64,000 bases of DNA, taken from Cordia subcordata (taxonomy: Eukaryota; Streptophyta; Magnoliopsida; Boraginales; Cordiaceae). Position 1 is the stretch's first letter. Every line of letters begins with the position of its first letter. Below are positions 58,801 through 64,000 of the stretch, one piece after another. The stretch covers positions 4,475,501 to 4,539,500 of the forward strand of contig JAPTOF010000009.1 of the NCBI GenBank assembly GCA_028554755.1. The letters run 5' to 3'. Made by a program: the position numbers and the translations under genes. The notes under the pieces were generated by a model. That model was not told where the DNA came from. It saw nothing but the letters and a program-made list of their open reading frames with translations, and did not search any database.

Positions 58801-59598
58801 ACCATCCTTATCCTTCTTCATAGGCACACCACTACTAGTCTTAGGAGTAGAAGTCTTCTTTTTGCATTTATCCTTATTTGGCTTGTGCTTTGTTGAAGAC
58901 AAAGAAGCAACTACAAGAACGGTTCCCTCTCTTTCCCTTTCATTTGCCCTTGAGTGACTGCTAACATGTTTAACAACTCAAAAAAAGTGCACTCAATCTT
59001 GTTCACATGGAAGTTCACAATGAACTATGAAACAAATGATGGTAAGGATTGAAGGATCAAGTCAGTCTGGAGATTAAAATCCATGATGAAATCCAAGGCC
59101 TCAAGTTGACCAATCAAATTGATCATCTTAGAAACATGTTTATTGACATCGTACGGTTGTGTTCACCACACAACTCTTGTAGGCTCAGAATTATACTACT
59201 TGCATCCAACATCTTCTCATGCTGACGTTGTAACTCATTTGTCATAGATGCAAGAATATAATTCCTAGCACGTTCATCGTGTTCCACCCATTTATCATAA
59301 GTGTTACACTCTTCCTCTAATACATTATCAGAAGGAGGTAGGTGTTGATCTAAAACATATCCAATTTTCTCCATTCTAAGAACAATTCTCAAATTACAGA
59401 GCCAATCGGGGAAGTTTGGTCCGGTTAATTGGTTAGACGCTAGTATACATGAGAGTCGGTTCAAATTGTTTGCCATTTTCAATTGCAGAAATAAATGACA
59501 TATATTAGTTGTTGTTATCTTGTCAAACCATTTAATTTGGGCTTTAACTAAATGGTACCTCCCACTAATTTTATTGGATTCCATACTCCCTTAATAGA
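58801..59598 (-). pseudogene. copia element G2 gag, decayed
   Basis: From MANNLNRLSCILASNQLTGP at about 59476 on the minus strand: FPDWLCNLRIVLRMEKIGYV, DKWVEHDERARNYILASM, LQELCGEHNRT. These are copia gag (UBN2-type) landmarks. The frame breaks near 59123, then continues in pieces to the Lys-rich linker. The first part lies in a 217-bp tandem duplication (59381-59818). Confidence 0.8.
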
Positions 59599-59818
59599 AC
59601 AATTCTCAAATTATGGAGCCAATTAGGGAAGTTTGGTCCGGTTAATCAGTTAGAGTCTAGCATACACAAGAGCAAGTTCAAATTGTTTGCAATTTTCAAT
59701 TACTACAGAAATAAATGAGATATATTAGTTGATGTTATCTTTTTAAATCATTTAATTTGGGCTTTAACTAAATGGTACCTTCTAATAATTTTATCAAATT
59801 TCATATTTCCTAAATAGA
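59381..59818 (-). repeat. 217-bp tandem duplication over the G2 gag start
   Basis: AACAATTCTCAAATTA begins at both 59381 and 59598. The two copies run in step through GGGAAGTTTGGTCCGGTTAAT, TTCAAATTGTTTG, ATATATTAGTTG and GGGCTTTAACTAAATGGTACC. They differ by roughly 15%, so the event is old. Confidence 0.88.
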
Positions 59819-61140
59819 AAATATAAATCTTTTATTAAGAATTATTAGTGGGTGATCAAGTTCTCTTTCATATGAATATTTCTCACTTTTAGTAGATTCT
59901 TGAAATATCCATACAATTGAGTAAGCAACTTTTGCTCTCTACATCTTATTGTAAGATTTGATCTTTTTGCCCCTAATTTAGCAAAACCTCACCTTTGGTG
60001 GTTTCTTGGCCCGATGAATTAATTAGATTAAACCCATCATCTTAGTGATGCAACAATTTGAATCCTATTACCTCACCTTTGGTGGATTCTTGGGCACAAG
60101 ATATTAAGAAATTACAACATCTCATGCTTAATAGGTTTGCAAAATACTTATCGTGAAATATATCTTTCTACCTTTGGGTAGCCAAGACATACTCATTAAA
60201 GTAAACGTAATCCTACGATGATGGAGAGCAATGTTAAAACAATTTTACCACTTACAATCTAATATTAATTACACGGAAGGAGATTTGGCTTTTTTATTAA
60301 GTCTCACTTTGCACATTAGTTCATTAAAATGCATCACATGACATTTATAAATAAACATGCCAACATAATAAATATGGATGATCATGGACTTAGTGTTGAT
60401 TAAATCCGAGTCTCAAGATTTAATCAAGCACATGACCTAAGCAAGCACATCACATGTATTCACTTGACTTGGAAACTGGAACTCTTCCTTGATCCAAGGC
60501 CACTAACTCTTGATGAAGGTCATTACTTCTTTCAAAAAATATAATAATTAACCAATACATCATACGCTAAGCAACAAACTATGTAAAAAGAAATTGAATG
60601 AGACTGTCTTAGCTACAAGCCATGGATAAAAGAATACATTACAACCATATCGGATGAAAAATAACTTGTAATTATCATCCACACATTCATTCATCTAAAG
60701 TCCATGATCCATCCATCATTCAATACAACAAGCTCAAGAAAAGAACGATACATGTATGCATTAAGTCTCAAATTTTGAGGCACTTAAAACACTTTTAAAA
60801 CGCATCCTAAAGCAGCCAAAAGGCAGCCATAAAACCAATTTTTACCGCAGCTATTCTAGGTACATAAAACAGCCCAAAACAGTCCATAAACTGAAAAATT
60901 CAGCGAGCATAGTCGACCGGTTTGGGGGCTATTTCTGTAGTATAAAATTATATGCCTGAAACCAAACTTTTATCTCATAAAATTTAGGTTGTCTAGCATA
61001 TAATTAACATTTTTCAAAACATCAAATATACCCAGAAAAATCAGAACATTAACAAGTCCCTAAAGTGCTCAAAATCGCAAGAAACTTAAATCATACACAT
61101 ATGCAAGTGCATTAAAATCAAGTAGAGGCTCGATACCACT
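59819..61140 (-). other. long 5' leader of copia element G2
   Basis: 1.3 kb between gag and the PBS with no gene. It has two copies of CCTCACCTTTGGTGG (59988 and 60072 area) and one GTCGACCGG motif at 60912. Confidence 0.55.
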
Positions 61141-61154
61141 TGCTTTGATACCAA
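61141..61154 (-). promoter_or_regulatory. PBS of G2 (initiator tRNA-Met)
   Basis: The minus strand reads TTGGTATCAAAGCA, one base off TTGGTATCAGAGC, directly beside an LTR end. Confidence 0.8.
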
Positions 61155-61155
61155 T

Positions 61156-61993
61156 TGAAGGAGAAATTGGGTAGAATTTAAGAAAAAACCAGAGATAATA
61201 GTAGCAGAATATAAAAAAATTTAAGCTAGAAAAATATCACAATACTTGATGTCACATGCAACAAGCATAAAAACTAAAAGAACATAGGAAGAAATTATTA
61301 CCTCTTCCAAGCTTGGGTGAAGTGTTGTAGACTTTCTTTTCCACAATTGTGGAAGTCCTAGTTAGTCCATACCAAGCTCCAAGACCAAGCCCTCTTATTC
61401 CTTGAATTATAGTGCTAGTAAATTCTTTAGAAGAATATAAAGTTTGTTTATTTTCTCTCTCATTTTTCTTCCTAGTGTAAAGTTATATATTTTTTCACTT
61501 ACATATATCTTATATCTATCTCATATATATGTAACATATATATGTGTGTGTGTGTGTGTACGTGTGCGTGTGTGTATGCATGTATGCATGTATATCTATT
61601 CATGCGTGAAAGAGTTGCATGTAATAACCATGTGTCATACAACACTTATATTTATCACTTATGCATGGTTGCCACCTCATTAGGAAAGAGAGTTAGTGGA
61701 AAATCTCATAATTCCACTATCTCTTATTATAATAGTTATATTCAAGATTACACATTTAATCTCGGCATGCATGCATATAGATTGGTCAACATCCTTAATC
61801 AAATAATATTTAATCTAATCACCATTAGATTAAATTATAACAAAGTTGAATTTGATTAATTAATTCTGCTAACACTTAATAGAATTAATTTATATCAAAA
61901 CCTTGTCAATTTTGTATACAAGTCCTTGAGTAACATTTCCATGACAAATTACCTCCGATTAACTTTTAATAGGATAAGAATACCATTGTTAAC
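61156..61993 (-). repeat. 5' LTR of copia element G2
   Basis: 838 bp, plus-strand start TGAAGGAG. The outer end is cut by H after GTTAAC; the LTR most likely began TGTTAAC on the minus strand, its first two bases lying beyond H. It includes a (TG)n microsatellite at about 61538-61575. Confidence 0.7.
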
Positions 61994-63852
61994 TGGTGTA
62001 CATCTTTGAGTGCAAGCTCTAAAGACCTGCAAGCACACGGATCGATGCAGTGTAGTGTGTGCAAGAACGGGTGTCGAAGCACAGGGAGGCTATGTTGTGA
62101 GATTAATTCTACGTGTGTGTTCTAGAATGTGCCTAAAAATAAGAAATCTAAACTATCTATTTTTGGGATTTTGGATTTTTGAATGGTCGGGAGCGCTAAC
62201 TAAAATGAATTAAACTAAACTATGGAATTAGGAAAAGTGAGGGACAAGCTAATTTGGAGGAACTAACAAATGGAAAGGTGTTAGGGTGACTTCAACTTAT
62301 GAATGGGTGATTCTATACTCAAATGCTATGGGATTAAAGAATGATGACTTACTTTAGTGATTGATCTTAACTAAGTTGCTAAATTAGTGTCTCAATTTCC
62401 CTCTAAGACTCGGTGTGGGTCCGTCCCTAGGCGGCGCCTCCTACAGCTGTGGCGTGGTCCTTATTTCCTAGGGCCTTAAGAATGACTAACTAACTTCCTA
62501 GGTGACTTAGAATGAACCTACCTTAGTACCTAAATCATTGGCTAGATTTAAAGCCAAGACCTAGTGTTGCTAAGGTCGACTAATCCTATCCTGAAACCTA
62601 TTGGTTGGATTTAAAGCCAAAGGAGACTCGGCCTAAGCTAGCCTTAAATTATGCTTCGTCATTCCAAGGTCACAATAGATGGATTTAACGTATTAACATA
62701 TTCATACATGTTCTAAGCCAAGGCGTTTGCGAATAAAGGGACCTATTCGACTACCAAACATCGTCATGCTCAAATTACACCATTAGAAGCAATTAGCAAC
62801 CGACATGTATGCGATATTCAAGTCATATTCTTTACTAAGCATGGAAATATACATATAGACATGAATATAAGCATTACCCACTTCATAGCATCCACATATA
62901 AACACATAGACATGATTATAGCATGAATTAGATGTGTTTAGTAATAAATAGACTTCAATTTATACACATGCTTCTCATTTAGGAATTTAATCAAACACTT
63001 AGACATGAATGAGAAAATAACCATTTGAACAAGAAAATCAAACATGTATATATTCAGCCATTTAATGCCATATCATAAGAGTATATAGCAAACCTATTAC
63101 ATAAGCTAAATCACCCTATACACGTCTACTCAATCATAATAAAAGATAGAATGAAAGGAAGTTTATGAAGCTTCCCTTTCATCCTAGCTAATTTTATACA
63201 AAGCTCTTGAGCAACTTGAATCCAAGTGTTGAAACCCTCTAAATTCTCTTGCTCTAAAGTGATGAAATGTGTGAGAGAGTGTGTGTGTTGTGGGTAAAGA
63301 CTAGGGTTAAGTGTGTGTGTGTTCGGCGTGTAAAGATCCTCTCTAAAAAAATTGTCAAAAAGCTCTCCTTTTAGTCTGAAAATCGGGCTTTTATATCGGC
63401 TTTTCACAAACTGCCGGTCGATCGGCTTCTTCTCTTAGATCGACCGGCTTTTTTGGGAATACTCTCTGGATTGGCAGGTCGACCTACCTAGTCGACCGGC
63501 TTTTGAGGGGTGGTCATCCGGCTATTTTTGGCACCTCTCTGGAGTGGCTGGGGCTGACTTCTTTCCTCTATTCTTTGTCTTTTCGGCCTCCGATCTTCTC
63601 TTTTTGACTCGTACATCTCCCATCCTTATCGCCTACCATTTCCCAATCTCAATCTTAACCCAAACTTCACCTAAATCATTGAAAACAAGCAATTAGTGTA
63701 GCAATTTGTCTCTTAAACTCAATATTTACATTTGTTTACATTTAAGCCTATTCTTGTAAAAAGTACTACACCAATGCATCTTTTTGAGCACTTAATACTT
63801 CTTAAACAGAGGTAAATTACAATGCAAACACACACAAAAACACAACACATGA
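61994..63852 (-). repeat. H: 3' LTR of a minus-strand Athila element (E/F family)
   Basis: 1859 bp, plus-strand start TGGTGTACATC (like F), end AACACATGA. The sequence beyond it (63853-64000) matches the complement of the E 3' internal end, including the purine tract, so it is the 3' LTR of an element extending out of the window. GTCGAC at 63478 and 63491; GGATTTAAAGCC module at about 62530-62630. Confidence 0.88.
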
Positions 63853-64000
63853 ACACCCCCAAACCTTCTCCTTGCTTGTCCCCAAGCAAGTCCAATCTTA
63901 AGTCTATTTCTAAAGCTGATATAATGGATTGCCTAGGGGATTGACTCGCTATCAAGGTTAGTCTAAGAAGCATGAAGGGGGCATTCCTATTGTGGAAAGA
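63853..64000 (-). mobile_element. internal 3' end of the Athila element carrying H
   Basis: Complement of the AAGGTTTGGGGGTGTT purine tract, then sequence homologous to 56130-56278 of E (CTTGCTTGGGGACAAG, CTTCATGCTTCTTAGACTAA). Cut by the window edge. Confidence 0.85.

Noticed and set aside
61444..61859. Plus-strand open frames with Cys-Val repeats
   Set aside because: Translation of the (TG)n microsatellite in the G2 LTR.
43243..61993. G1 and G2 treated as one copia element split by E
   Set aside because: The presumed G1 LTR end (TGTTGCAAAATG) and the G2 LTR (TGTTAAC...CCTTCA) do not match, and a Sirevirus LTR lies between them. Two separate elements are the simpler reading.
1..64000. tRNA, rRNA and CRISPR arrays
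   Set aside because: The only tRNA-like strings are PBS sites beside LTRs. No cloverleaf, rRNA segment or regularly spaced short repeat was seen.

Overview
The window is nuclear DNA from a flowering plant. Evidence: plant-type LTR retrotransposons fill most of it (Sirevirus-type Ty1/copia and Athila-type Ty3/gypsy, with PBS sites matching plant initiator tRNA-Met and tRNA-Asp), there is a PIF/Harbinger transposon, and there is one spliced INDETERMINATE DOMAIN (IDD) zinc-finger gene, a plant-specific family. I cannot name the species. The sequence is AT-rich and only one host gene is convincing.

Layout. 1-3269: no gene; a minus-strand PBS-like site at 955-968 and a probable long non-coding LTR to its right. 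3270-34897: a four-level nest of retrotransposons. Sirevirus A (+, 3270-34897) is split by Athila-like non-autonomous element B (+, 10505-32390, target duplication CACAT). B is split by Sirevirus C (-, 13823-28885, duplication CCCCA). C is split by a short-LTR copia element D (+, 20330-25372, duplication GGATA/AGATA). A itself is flanked by TAGTC/CAGTC. 35096-38727: a ~330-bp inverted repeat pair whose loop contains a decayed PIF/Harbinger transposon (35798-38276, TAA duplication). 39787-42019: the IDD gene, three coding exons, predicted 549 aa, closest in motif layout to the IDD7/IDD2/IDD11 group.

42575-64000: a second transposon block. It holds a copia RT/RNase H fragment (G1, -), a truncated Sirevirus LTR joined to it at 44525, Athila element E (+, 44865-58171, duplication ATTAA) carrying a solo LTR of its own family (F, 52908-54731), a second copia element G2 (-) into whose gag-pre-integrase region E inserted, and the LTR (H, -) of another Athila copy running off the right end.

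Nearly all element genes are broken by stops and frameshifts, many of them TGG-to-TAG/TGA or CAG-to-TAG as expected from deamination of methylated cytosine. The longest open pol segment is the RT/RNase H of C. The most interesting signals are: a GTCGAC-centred palindrome cluster (core AGCCGGTCGACCGGCT) in the LTRs of unrelated retrotransposon families; an extra ORF after pol in both Sireviruses that resembles the 'putative plant transposon protein' family; a compositionally foreign ~0.5-kb patch inside E that may be organellar DNA; and the completely resolvable nesting order. Percentages and alignments are by eye.
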